Source of the DNA: Jiangella endophytica
GTDB taxonomy: Bacteria > Actinomycetota > Actinomycetes > Jiangellales > Jiangellaceae
Direction of reading: 5' to 3'
DNA length: 55,234 bases
Assembly: GCF_003427025.1 (NCBI RefSeq)
Contig: NZ_QVAI01000027.1
Coordinates: 1-55,234 of the forward strand
Positions within the stretch are counted from its first letter, which is position 1. Each line of letters begins with the position of its first letter. Below the pieces are notes generated by a model. The model made no database searches. It saw nothing but the letters and a program-made list of their open reading frames with translations, and was not told where the DNA came from. Positions 16,953 to 24,906 of the stretch are shown here, in pieces. A program made the translations under genes and the position numbers.

Positions 16953-17387
16953 TTAGCGGCCGGCCGCCCCGGTACGCCGGAAGGCGGTGACGAGGACCGC
17001 CCCGACGGCGACGTGGGCGAGGGTGAGCGTCACGATCGTCGCGTTGCTCGCCTCGATGCCGAAGAACGGCAGGAACGAGACCGCCAGCACGCCGATCGCG
17101 ACGATCGTCCAGATCGAGCGTGCGCGCGCCGTGAAGCGCTCCAGGACGGCCAGCAGGGCCCACCCGAGCAGCGCGGCGGCGAGCGAGAAGAAGACGAACG
17201 CGCCCGCGCCGAGGTCCCTCGCGTCCTGCCCGGGTTGCTCGACGACGAGGTCGTGGCCCAGCACGGGTTCCGCGACGACCCAGACCAGCACGGCGGCGAC
17301 GACCGTCGCGGCGACGCCGGCCGCCCGGTCGCGGCCGCGGCGGGTGGCGGCCGGTGCTTCCTCGGTGTCCGGATGGTGACGTGGCAT
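16953..17387 (-). CDS. four-helix membrane protein, DUF6069-like
   Basis: 144-residue protein with four hydrophobic segments (about residues 22-42, 63-85, 95-115 and 118-137) and a charged N-terminal tail. The arrangement resembles the DUF6069 family of actinobacterial membrane proteins; no biochemical role is known to me. The start at 17387 is preceded by AAGGAG at good spacing, better than the upstream in-frame ATG at 17468. It is divergent from the MarR gene and probably its target. Confidence 0.7.
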   Translation of the reverse strand: MPRHHPDTEEAPAATRRGRDRAAGVAATVVAAVLVWVVAEPVLGHDLVVEQPGQDARDLGAGAFVFFSLAAALLGWALLAVLERFTARARSIWTIVAIGVLAVSFLPFFGIEASNATIVTLTLAHVAVGAVLVTAFRRTGAAGR

Positions 17388-17412
17388 GGCTACTCCTTGA
17401 GGTGATTGGTTA

Positions 17413-17474
17413 TTGAGGATGTCAACTATTGGGTCGCCAACGTATAGGGCATTGCTTGAGAATGGCAACTATTG
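17413..17474. promoter_or_regulatory. two MarR-type operator copies
   Basis: Two 19-base direct repeats, 17413-17431 and 17456-17474, identical at 17 of 19 positions (TTGAGRATGKCAACTATTG). The first contains TTGA-N5-TCAA, an inverted pair. Their starts are 43 bases apart, about four helical turns, and both lie between the divergent membrane-protein and MarR genes. Confidence 0.65.
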
Positions 17475-17505
17475 TGGTCGTGAAGGACCGGGGTAGCATC
17501 GAGGC

Positions 17506-17940
17506 ATGGGCGAGGACGAAGACCCCGCGACCGTCGTGTCGGAACTGACCGACCTGGTCTTCCAGGTGACCGGGCGGTTGCGGGCGGGCTTCAACGCGGC
17601 GGCGTCGGCACTCGATCTGCCGCCCGCTCAAGCGCTCGCTCTGTCCAATCTGCGGTCGCCGGCGCCGATGCGCGACCTGGCCGACTGGCTCGGCTGCGAC
17701 GCCTCGAACGTGACCGGCATCGTCGACGGGCTGGAGCGCAAGGGACTGGTCGTCCGGCAGCCCGACGCCACCGACCGGCGGGTCAAGCATCTGGTGCTCA
17801 CCGAGGAGGGGCAGCAGAGGCGGGCGGAGCTGCGTGCCAGCGTCTCCGCCATCGGCATGGACCTCTTCGGCCTCCCACGCGACGATCAGCTGCGGCTGCG
17901 CGACCTGCTCGCCCGGGTCCAGGCCGATTTCGCGCACTGA
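17506..17940 (+). CDS. MarR-family transcriptional regulator
   Basis: 144-residue winged-helix regulator. Seen: dimerisation helix at the N-terminus, the DNA-binding region MRDLADWLGCDASNVTGIVDGLERKGLV and the wing with the characteristic DRRVKHLVLTEEGQ. It usually represses itself and a divergent gene, matching the layout here with the membrane protein at 16953-17387 and the repeats between them. An effector cannot be inferred. Confidence 0.92.
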   Translation: MGEDEDPATVVSELTDLVFQVTGRLRAGFNAAASALDLPPAQALALSNLRSPAPMRDLADWLGCDASNVTGIVDGLERKGLVVRQPDATDRRVKHLVLTEEGQQRRAELRASVSAIGMDLFGLPRDDQLRLRDLLARVQADFAH

Positions 17941-17941
17941 T

Positions 17942-17976
17942 CCGGCCGGGCCCGGCCAGGCCGTCGGCCGGGGGCG
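17942..17976. terminator. GC-rich palindrome between convergent genes
   Basis: GGCCGGGCCCGGCC at 17944-17957 is a perfect palindrome, followed by GGCCGG. It fills the gap between the convergent MarR and XRE genes and may end both transcripts; there is no T-run. Confidence 0.4.
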
Positions 17977-18819
17977 TCAGCCCAGCGATTGCGCGCCGAC
18001 GACGGAGAGCAGCCGCAGCTTGTCGTAGCTCTCGCTGCCGGGGACGGCGGTGTAGATCAGCAGGCGGTGCGACTGGTCGGGGTCGAGCAGCGCCTGACAG
18101 TGCAGTTCCAGCAGGCCGACCTCGGGGTGGATGAAGCGCTTCACCTCGTGGGGACGGACACCGATCTCGTGCTGGTCCCAGAGGGCGCGGAACTCCGCGC
18201 TGCGCTCGAGAAGCAGGCCGGCGTAGTGCGCCGCCTTGGAGTCGGGACCCCGCAACGTGACGACGGCGCGCAGTCCGGAGGCGAACATCCGGGAGAGCAG
18301 CGGGTGGTCGTCGGGTGCGTACCGGTCCCGGGTGGCGGGGTCGGCGAACCAGCGGTAGCCGAGGCTGCGCTCCGGCCCGGTGTACTGGGTCGTGTCGCCG
18401 GTGAGCGCGACGCCGAGAGGGCTCTGGCGCAGGGTCTCCGCCAGCTCGGTGATGATCTCGGCGGGGGTGTCGTCGAGGCGGTCGAGCGTGCGTAGCAGGC
18501 CGGGGCTGATGTGGTCGCTGGCCGCGCCCCGGACCGGCGGGTTGTGCCCCGCGAGCCGGAACAGGTGGTCGCGCTCGTCGAGGGAGAGGTGCAGGCCCTG
18601 CGCGATGGAGGCGATCATCTGCTCGGACGGCTGCGGGCCCCGCTCGCGCTCCAGCCGCGCGTAGTAGTCCGTCGACATGTGGCAGAGGGACGCCACTTCC
18701 TCGCGCCGCAACCCGTTGGTCCTGCGGCGCCGCCCGCGTGGGAGGCCGACGTCCTCGGGCTGCAGCGACTCCCGGCGGCGCCGCAGGAACGCCGCGAGCC
18801 CGGCCCGGTCGATCACCAT
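17977..18819 (-). CDS. XRE-family regulator with MmyB-like C-terminal domain
   Basis: 280-residue regulator. The N-terminal helix-turn-helix (LRREEVASLCHMSTDYYARLERERG) is the form typical of large actinobacterial XRE regulators; the C-terminal 180 residues match the MmyB-type ligand-binding domain (YRWFADPATRDRY, HPEVG-LELHCQ-LLDPDQSHRL). These regulators commonly control a divergent short-chain dehydrogenase, which is exactly what follows here. The start at 18819 gives the helix-turn-helix its normal position and has AGAGGGA upstream. Confidence 0.92.
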   Translation of the reverse strand: MVIDRAGLAAFLRRRRESLQPEDVGLPRGRRRRTNGLRREEVASLCHMSTDYYARLERERGPQPSEQMIASIAQGLHLSLDERDHLFRLAGHNPPVRGAASDHISPGLLRTLDRLDDTPAEIITELAETLRQSPLGVALTGDTTQYTGPERSLGYRWFADPATRDRYAPDDHPLLSRMFASGLRAVVTLRGPDSKAAHYAGLLLERSAEFRALWDQHEIGVRPHEVKRFIHPEVGLLELHCQALLDPDQSHRLLIYTAVPGSESYDKLRLLSVVGAQSLG

Positions 18820-18871
18820 GGGTGGTCCCTCTCGTCGTTTGGACCTTTCTACCGCCTGGGCGTCGCGGCAA

Positions 18872-18892
18872 CCACGGATCGTCGATCCGTGG
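18872..18892. promoter_or_regulatory. 9-3-9 inverted repeat, likely XRE operator
   Basis: CCACGGATC-GTC-GATCCGTGG, a perfect 9-base inverted repeat with a 3-base spacer, centred between the divergent XRE and SDR genes. Confidence 0.7.
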
Positions 18893-18967
18893 ATCAGCGA
18901 GCCCTGAATCCGCCCGCGGCGAGCTCCCAGCATGGACCTACGACCTGATGCACGAAGGAGACCACCC

Positions 18968-19903
18968 ATGGCTCGCACCATCGACATCGAGATCCCCGAC
19001 CAGACCGGCAGGATCGCCGTCATCACCGGTGCCAGCGACGGCATCGGGCTGGTCATCGCGACCCGCCTCGCCCGGGCGGGCGCGGAGGTGATCATGCCGG
19101 TCCGGAACACGGCCAAGGGCGAGAAGGCCGCGGAGCGTGTCCGCGGTCTCGTGCCGGGCGCGAAGATCGCCACCCGGGCCCTCGATCTGTCCTCACTGGA
19201 CTCCGTGGCCGCCCTCGCGGACCAGCTCGTGGGCGAGGGCCGGCCGATCGACCTGCTCGTCAACAACGCCGGCGTGATGACACCGCCCAGCAGGCAGCTC
19301 ACCGAGGACGGCTTCGAGCTGCAGTTCGGCACCAACCACCTCGGGCACTTCGCTCTCACCCTGGGCCTGCTGCCGCTCCTGCGGCAGGGCCGGGCCCGGG
19401 TCACGCACCAGACGAGCATCGCCGCCCGGAGCGGCGCGATCAACTGGGGCGACCTGAACTGGGAGCGCACCTACGACGTACGCAAGGCTTACAGCCAGTC
19501 GAAGATCGCGGTCGCTCTGTTCGCCCTCGAACTCGACCAGCGCAGCGCCGTGGCGGGGTGGGGCATCACCAGCAACCTGTCCCACCCGGGCGTCTCGCCC
19601 ACGAACCTGCTCGCCGCGCAGCCCGGCATGGGGCGGCAGCGCGACACCGGCTCGGTCCGCCTGATCCGCCTGCTCTCCCGGGTGGGCGTCACGGGCACCG
19701 TCGACAGCGCGGCGCTGCCGGCGCTGCTGGCCGCGACGGGTGCGGACTCGCGGGGCAGCGAGTTCTACGGCCCCAGCGGACGGAGCAACCTCGGCGGCGC
19801 GCCTGCTCGGCGGGATCTGTGGACCCCCATGCGCAACCCGGACGACGCGCGCAGGCTCTGGGACGTCTCCGAGGGCCTGGTCGGTGTCCGGTTCCCCGTC
19901 TGA
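18968..19903 (+). CDS. short-chain dehydrogenase/reductase, retinol-dehydrogenase-like
   Basis: 311-residue SDR. Seen: TGASDGIG cofactor motif, NNAGVMTPP, and the active-site YSQSK. The [11 protein letters not shown] stretch and length above 300 place it with the retinol-dehydrogenase/WW-domain-oxidoreductase-like SDRs. The ATG at 18968 follows GAAGGAG. Its expression is probably controlled by the divergent XRE regulator through the palindrome at 18872-18892. Substrate unknown; lipophilic or aromatic carbonyls are common for the group. Confidence 0.88.
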   Translation: MARTIDIEIPDQTGRIAVITGASDGIGLVIATRLARAGAEVIMPVRNTAKGEKAAERVRGLVPGAKIATRALDLSSLDSVAALADQLVGEGRPIDLLVNNAGVMTPPSRQLTEDGFELQFGTNHLGHFALTLGLLPLLRQGRARVTHQTSIAARSGAINWGDLNWERTYDVRKAYSQSKIAVALFALELDQRSAVAGWGITSNLSHPGVSPTNLLAAQPGMGRQRDTGSVRLIRLLSRVGVTGTVDSAALPALLAATGADSRGSEFYGPSGRSNLGGAPARRDLWTPMRNPDDARRLWDVSEGLVGVRFPV

Positions 19904-19909
19904 CCGGGG

Positions 19910-19945
19910 CACGGTGATGAATCCGGGAACGCCTCATCAGCCGTG
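19910..19945. terminator. bidirectional terminator hairpin
   Basis: CACGGTGATGA (19910-19920) pairs with TCATCAGCCGTG (19934-19945) with a single bulged G. It sits between the convergent SDR and FAD-oxidoreductase genes. Confidence 0.55.
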
Positions 19946-19974
19946 GCGGCAGGCGAGCCACCTTGGCAGCGGCG

Positions 19975-21591
19975 CTACCGATCGTTCCACCGCAGGTCCG
20001 CCGGCCACCGCAGTTGCACGCCGCGGCGGACGAGGACGTCCTGGAACTGCGCCAGCAGTGCGGCGTCACCGTGGACGGCGTGCGGTTCGGTGCCACGGTC
20101 CAGGCAGAACGCGGCCAGCGCGCCGGCCGCCTCGCCGATGGACCACTCCACCGGGTGGAGGCGGTAGCAGCCGTTGGTGATCTGGGTGGTGCCGATGTTC
20201 TTGGCGGCCGGCAGCAGGTTGCGGACCCGCCGCGGCACCAGCGCGCCGAGCGGGATCTCGAACGGTTGCGGGCGGTCGCCGGGGTGGCGTCCGCTGACGG
20301 TGGAGGAGTGCCGGTCGACCCAGAAGTAGTGGCCGACGCCGACGCTGTCCGGGTAGGTCTCGGCGCCACGGTCGCCGCGATACCGGACCGACACGTCCTG
20401 CTCGACGATCGTCCGAAGTGCCAGGACGCGCCGGGATTCGCGGATGTACGGGTGCATCGCGAACCCGTCGTCGGTGCCGGCGACGTCGGCCCGCAGCCGC
20501 AGGCCCGGCCAGCCGGTGCCGCCGTCGGGCCGGGGCGCGTCGGTCTGCAGCCAGTACAGCAGCGACCGGCTCAGCGCCTTCGCGCCGGCCCAGTGCTCGG
20601 CCGCGTCCGGGACACCGAACAGCGGCCCGCCGACGTAGTCGTTCATCGGCCAGTTCACGACCACGACGTCGCTGCGGTAGAAGCCGTCGCGGAACTGCCG
20701 GCGCGCGGCGATCCGCCGGTATGTCCACAGGTTCGGTGACGGGCCCATGTTGCGGTGGTCGAGGTCGACGGCGAACGGGTCGTCGTCCGGGTTGGGATCC
20801 ATCCGCCAGACCCGGGTGGGCCGGCCGCCGGCGTCGAGCCCGTCCTCCCAGCCGAGCAGCCGCTTGCCGTCCATCTGGTGCGGGTGCCAGTCGCGGAACC
20901 TGGCGTAGTCCGCCGGCCGGTCGATCGTGTGGTCCTCACCGTCCAGGTGGTCGACGGCGAAGCACCACGTGACGCCCTGCATGTCGGTCGGGTCGGCGGT
21001 GCCGGCGGCGCTCGGCTCACCGGTCATCTCCCGGGACTCGCGACCGGAGACGTGCTCGACGCCGCCGAGGTCGAGGACGTCGCCCAGCTCGGTCGCGTCG
21101 AGCACGTACGGCGCGACGAGGTCGGTGGCGCCGCGCTGTGACACCACGCGCACGCCCGTGACGCGGTCGCCGTCGGTCGCGACCCGCTCGGGGGAGGTCT
21201 CCAGCAGCACCGTCAACCGGCCCGAACCGACGTATGGCAGCAGCAGCTGGTCGATCAGCGTGACCGCGACGCGGGGGTCCGTGCTGATGGGGCTGACCCA
21301 GGCGGCGCCCGGGTTGAGGTACGGGTCGGCGCGGGCGGCGTCGGTGAGCGGGAACCGGGCGCGGTAGTGGTCGCGCAGTCCGTCCCGGAACGCGCGGTAG
21401 GAGCGGTTGGCGCCGTCCTTCTCGATGAACAGGTGTTCGTCCGTGGGGACGAGCTGGCTGGTCAGCTGGCCGCCCAGCCAGCGGGTGGGCTCGGTGAGCA
21501 CGACCCGGCGGCCCGCTTCGAGGGCCGCGAGCGCGGCGGAGACCCCGCCCAGTCCGCCGCCGATGATGGCGATGTCCGCCTCGATCTCCAC
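19975..21591 (-). CDS. FAD-dependent oxidoreductase (FAD_oxidored type) of a sugar locus
   Basis: 538-residue flavoprotein. N-terminal Rossmann motif ADIAIIGGGLGGVSAALAALEAG, then WLGGQLTSQ in the flavin region, a large substrate domain, and the conserved C-terminal flavin block NLLPAAKNIGTTQITNGCYRLHPVEWSIGEAAG. The family is frequent in sugar-utilisation clusters of actinobacteria and Bacteroidota, often mislabelled xanthan lyase; its reaction is not known to me. I chose GTG 21591, which has GAAGGTGGG six bases upstream, over GTG 21630. The divergent promoter region holds two IclR-type boxes shared with the importer operon. No signal peptide: cytoplasmic. Confidence 0.83.
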   Translation of the reverse strand: MEIEADIAIIGGGLGGVSAALAALEAGRRVVLTEPTRWLGGQLTSQLVPTDEHLFIEKDGANRSYRAFRDGLRDHYRARFPLTDAARADPYLNPGAAWVSPISTDPRVAVTLIDQLLLPYVGSGRLTVLLETSPERVATDGDRVTGVRVVSQRGATDLVAPYVLDATELGDVLDLGGVEHVSGRESREMTGEPSAAGTADPTDMQGVTWCFAVDHLDGEDHTIDRPADYARFRDWHPHQMDGKRLLGWEDGLDAGGRPTRVWRMDPNPDDDPFAVDLDHRNMGPSPNLWTYRRIAARRQFRDGFYRSDVVVVNWPMNDYVGGPLFGVPDAAEHWAGAKALSRSLLYWLQTDAPRPDGGTGWPGLRLRADVAGTDDGFAMHPYIRESRRVLALRTIVEQDVSVRYRGDRGAETYPDSVGVGHYFWVDRHSSTVSGRHPGDRPQPFEIPLGALVPRRVRNLLPAAKNIGTTQITNGCYRLHPVEWSIGEAAGALAAFCLDRGTEPHAVHGDAALLAQFQDVLVRRGVQLRWPADLRWNDR

Positions 21592-21653
21592 GTTGAACCC
21601 ACCTTCGTCGATCGGTCTGTGTCGCGGCACCTCTACCGCCGCGCACCGAGTAC

Positions 21654-21692
21654 TGCTATAAAAGCAACACCCGTAATGCTATAACAGCAACA
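21654..21692. promoter_or_regulatory. two IclR-type boxes, TGCT-N5-AGCA
   Basis: TGCTATAAAAGCAACA at 21654-21669 and TGCTATAACAGCAACA at 21677-21692, 23 bases apart (about two helical turns) and differing at one position. Each contains an inverted TGCT/AGCA pair and a -10-like TATAAA or TATAAC. The identical 16-mer recurs at 26915-26930 before the IclR gene. Confidence 0.8.
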
Positions 21693-21742
21693 CGATGCGC
21701 TCTCGTCCCCCCGAGCGCCGCCGTCGAGGAGGAACTGCAGCA

Positions 21743-23050
21743 ATGAGGCTCACACTCCGAAGCCGATCGCCCAGGGCCGTCGCCGTCGCGACGGCCGGCG
21801 CCGTGGCCGTCGTCCTCACCGCGTGCTCCGGCGACGACGCCGAGCAGGCGGCGGGCGGTCCCGTCGAACTACGGATGACCACCTGGAGCGGCAACGACGC
21901 GCACCACGCGATCTTCCAGGAGATCGCCGACGCCTACGTCGACCAGCACCCGGACGAGGTGAGTGGCGTCGAGTTCGACGCCATCACCGACGGCACCTAC
22001 GTCAGCGCCATCACCACCCAGATCGCCGGCGGCGACTCGCCGGACCTCATCTGGGTCACCGAGTCCTACGCCGACGAGTTCGTCTCCAGCGGCGTCCTCG
22101 CCGACGTCGCGCCGGTCTTCGCCGACGCCGAGGGCTACGACGCCGGCGACCTCGCGCCGAACGCGATGGACCTGTGGACCGACGGCGACGCCACCTACGC
22201 CTACCCGTTCTCGACCAGCCCGTTCGGCATCTACGCCAACCTCGACCTGGTGACCGCGGCCGGCCAGCCGAACCCCCGTGACCTGATCGCCGCCGGCGAG
22301 TGGACCTGGGACCGGCTGGCCGGCGTCGCCGCCGCGACGGTCGCCGCGCAGGGCGTCGCGGGCATCCAGCTCAGCGTCGACGACCCCTACGCCCTGCCGA
22401 ACGACGCCATCATGCCGATCGGCCTGGCCTGGGACGCCCGCCCGTGGAGCGAGGACGGCACCACCTGTCAGTACACCAGCCCGGAGACCGTCGGCTTCCT
22501 CGAGTGGTACCACGAGCGGGTCTACCAGGACCGGGCCTTCCCGGCCGTCGGCGAGGCCGTCGACTTCGCCTCCGGCCAGGCCGCCTTCCGGATGGGTCAG
22601 CTGAGCCTCTCCGCCGGTCTCGGCGACACCTTCGCGTGGGACTTCCTGCCGCTGCCGGACGGCCCGGCCGGCACCGTTCCGGTGATCGGCCAGGCCGGTG
22701 TCGGCGTCGTCGCCAACGGCGAGAACCCCGAGGCGGCGGCGGACTTCCTGGCGTTCTTCACCAGCCCGGAGAACGCGGCCAGGCTCGCGGAGTTCTTCCC
22801 GCCGCCGCGCGAGTCGCTGCTGGACGCGGCGACGCTGCAGGCCGCCGCGCCGTCGCTGACGCCCGATCAGCTCCAGGGAACGGTGATCGACCAGGCACTG
22901 GCCGCGCGGACGAAGGTCGGGCACCCCCGGCTGAGCCAGATGGCCGACACCATCCGGGCCGGACTCGACGCCATGTGGACGCCGGACGCGGACGTCGAGG
23001 CCGTGCTGGCCGACCTGTGCGCCCAGATCGAGCCGACGCTGGCCGAGTGA
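21743..23050 (+). CDS. ABC sugar-binding lipoprotein
   Basis: 435-residue extracellular solute-binding protein (type 1). Sec lipoprotein signal with Arg-rich n-region and lipobox LTAC near residue 29, then an Asp/Glu-rich linker and the binding domains. The start at 21743 has GAGGAGGA upstream; the in-frame ATG at 21695 would add 16 Arg-rich residues. It forms an importer with the next two genes, overlapping the first by 4 bases (GTGA). Ligand unknown; the cluster contains no recognised glycosidase that would reveal it. Confidence 0.92.
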   Translation: MRLTLRSRSPRAVAVATAGAVAVVLTACSGDDAEQAAGGPVELRMTTWSGNDAHHAIFQEIADAYVDQHPDEVSGVEFDAITDGTYVSAITTQIAGGDSPDLIWVTESYADEFVSSGVLADVAPVFADAEGYDAGDLAPNAMDLWTDGDATYAYPFSTSPFGIYANLDLVTAAGQPNPRDLIAAGEWTWDRLAGVAAATVAAQGVAGIQLSVDDPYALPNDAIMPIGLAWDARPWSEDGTTCQYTSPETVGFLEWYHERVYQDRAFPAVGEAVDFASGQAAFRMGQLSLSAGLGDTFAWDFLPLPDGPAGTVPVIGQAGVGVVANGENPEAAADFLAFFTSPENAARLAEFFPPPRESLLDAATLQAAAPSLTPDQLQGTVIDQALAARTKVGHPRLSQMADTIRAGLDAMWTPDADVEAVLADLCAQIEPTLAE

Positions 23051-23997
23051 GCGGCATCGACACGGCCACGGCCGCCACGACCCGGACCGGCGCGGTCGGC
23101 TCGCGCCGGTCCGGGGGCCGGCGACCGGCCCGGACCGACGCGGCGGTCGGCCTGGCCTTCGTCGCGCCTGCGGTCGTCGGCGTGATCGGGCTCGGGCTGG
23201 TGCCCTTCGGGTTCGTGATCTGGTTCGCGCTGCACGACTGGAACCCGCTCATCGGCGAGTTCACCTGGACCGGCCTGGACAACTTCACCCGCCTCGCCGG
23301 CGACGACGTGGTGTGGGGTTCGCTGCTGACGACCCTCGCGTTCACCGGCCTGCTGATGGTGCTGAACATCTCGCTCGCGCTGTTCCTCGCGATCCTGCTC
23401 AACCAGCGGCTGCGCGGCATCACGACGTTCCGCGCGTTCTTCTTCTCGCCGGTCGTCGTCTCGACCGTCGCGTGGGTGCTGATCTGGGGCTACCTGGTCG
23501 CGGACAACGGCGGCATCAACGGCGCGCTGTCGACGGTCGGGATCGACGGGCCGAACTGGCTGCGTGACGCCACGTGGGCGCTGGTCACGGTCGTCGTCAT
23601 CCAGGTGTTCAAGGGCGTCGGGATGAACATGATCCTGTTCCTCGCCGCCCTGCAGGGCGTGCCGCCGGAGCTGAAGGAGGCCGCGCGCATCGACGGCGCC
23701 GGGGCGTGGCGCACGTTCCGGTCGGTGACCATCCCGCTCATCACCCCGACGATCCTGCTCGTGTCGATCGTGACGATGATCGCGGCGATGGACGTGTTCG
23801 TGCCGATCCAGGTGCTCACGTCGGGCGGGCCCGGCCGGTCGACCACCGTCATCTCCTACCTGCTCTACCAGACGGCGTTCCGCCAGAACGACTTCGGCTA
23901 CGCCGCCGCGATCGGCGTCCTGCTGTTCGTCGTGACGCTGGCGCTCACCCTGGTGCAGTGGCAGTCGCGCCGCCGGTGGGTGCACGATGAGGTCTGA
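23047..23997 (+). CDS. carbohydrate ABC permease (MalF/UgpA-type)
   Basis: 316-residue membrane protein with six predicted helices and the EAA loop KEAARIDGAGAWRTFRSVTIPL. The GTG start overlaps the binding-protein stop. N-terminal 30 residues are polar and Arg-rich, as is usual for actinobacterial MalF-type permeases. Confidence 0.95.
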   Translation: MSGIDTATAATTRTGAVGSRRSGGRRPARTDAAVGLAFVAPAVVGVIGLGLVPFGFVIWFALHDWNPLIGEFTWTGLDNFTRLAGDDVVWGSLLTTLAFTGLLMVLNISLALFLAILLNQRLRGITTFRAFFFSPVVVSTVAWVLIWGYLVADNGGINGALSTVGIDGPNWLRDATWALVTVVVIQVFKGVGMNMILFLAALQGVPPELKEAARIDGAGAWRTFRSVTIPLITPTILLVSIVTMIAAMDVFVPIQVLTSGGPGRSTTVISYLLYQTAFRQNDFGYAAAIGVLLFVVTLALTLVQWQSRRRWVHDEV

Positions 23998-24862
23998 CGT
24001 CCGCCGGCCGGCCACCCGCCGCCGGCCGTGGAGCTCGGTGGCCACCCAAGCGGCGCTCTACCTGCTGCTGGCCGTCATGTCGGTCCCGTTCGTCTACCCG
24101 ACGATCTGGATGGTCTTCTCGGCGTTCAAGCCCGCGCACGAGATCTTCGCCGTCCCGCCGCGGCTGTTCCCGCAGGACTGGACCCTCGACGGCGTCTCGC
24201 GGATCTTCACCGTCACGCCGTTCGCTCAGCAGTACGCCAACTCGCTGTACATCGCCGTGGTCGTGACGATCGGCTCGATCGTCGTGTGTGCCCTGGCCGG
24301 CTACGCCTTCGCGCGCATCCGGTTCCCGTTCCGCAACGGGCTGTTCCTGATGCTCATCTCGGCGTTGATGATCCCCAGCGAGGTGACGATCATCCCGATC
24401 TTCCGCTGGGTCTCGCAGCTGGGCCTGATGGACACCCATTGGCCGCTCATCATCGTGCCGATCTTCGGCCCGCAGTGCGTGGTCGGGATCTTCATCTTCC
24501 GCCAGTTCTTCCTCTCCCTCCCGGGCGAGCTGGAGGAGGCCGGCCGGCTCGACGGCCTCGGCCGGGTGGGGATCTTCCTGCGCATCGCCCTCCCGCTGTC
24601 CGGCCCCGCGATCGCGGCCGTCGCGATCATGAAGTTCCTCAACTCGTTCAACATGTACTTCGAGCCGCTCATCTTCCTGCGCAGCGAGGAGCGGTTCACC
24701 GTCGGACTGGGCCTCACCCAGTACCAGGACACCTATGGCGAGGCGATCTACAACACCCAGATCGGCGCCACCGCGCTCACGATCATCCCGGTGCTCATCG
24801 TGTTCCTGTTCGCGCAGCGCCAGTTCGTGGAGGGGCTCGCGCGCACCGGCATCAAGGGCTGA
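23987..24862 (+). CDS. carbohydrate ABC permease (MalG-type)
   Basis: 291-residue partner permease with six helices, the EAA loop (EEAGRLDGLGRVGIFLRIALPL) and the MalG-like C-terminus RQFVEGLARTGIKG. It overlaps the MalF-type gene by 11 bases. No ATPase is encoded in the cluster. Confidence 0.95.
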   Translation: MRSDVRRPATRRRPWSSVATQAALYLLLAVMSVPFVYPTIWMVFSAFKPAHEIFAVPPRLFPQDWTLDGVSRIFTVTPFAQQYANSLYIAVVVTIGSIVVCALAGYAFARIRFPFRNGLFLMLISALMIPSEVTIIPIFRWVSQLGLMDTHWPLIIVPIFGPQCVVGIFIFRQFFLSLPGELEEAGRLDGLGRVGIFLRIALPLSGPAIAAVAIMKFLNSFNMYFEPLIFLRSEERFTVGLGLTQYQDTYGEAIYNTQIGATALTIIPVLIVFLFAQRQFVEGLARTGIKG

Positions 24863-24906
24863 CGCCCGGCTGCTTCCACCCGTCCCCATGCCTCCGGAGG
24901 TCGACG

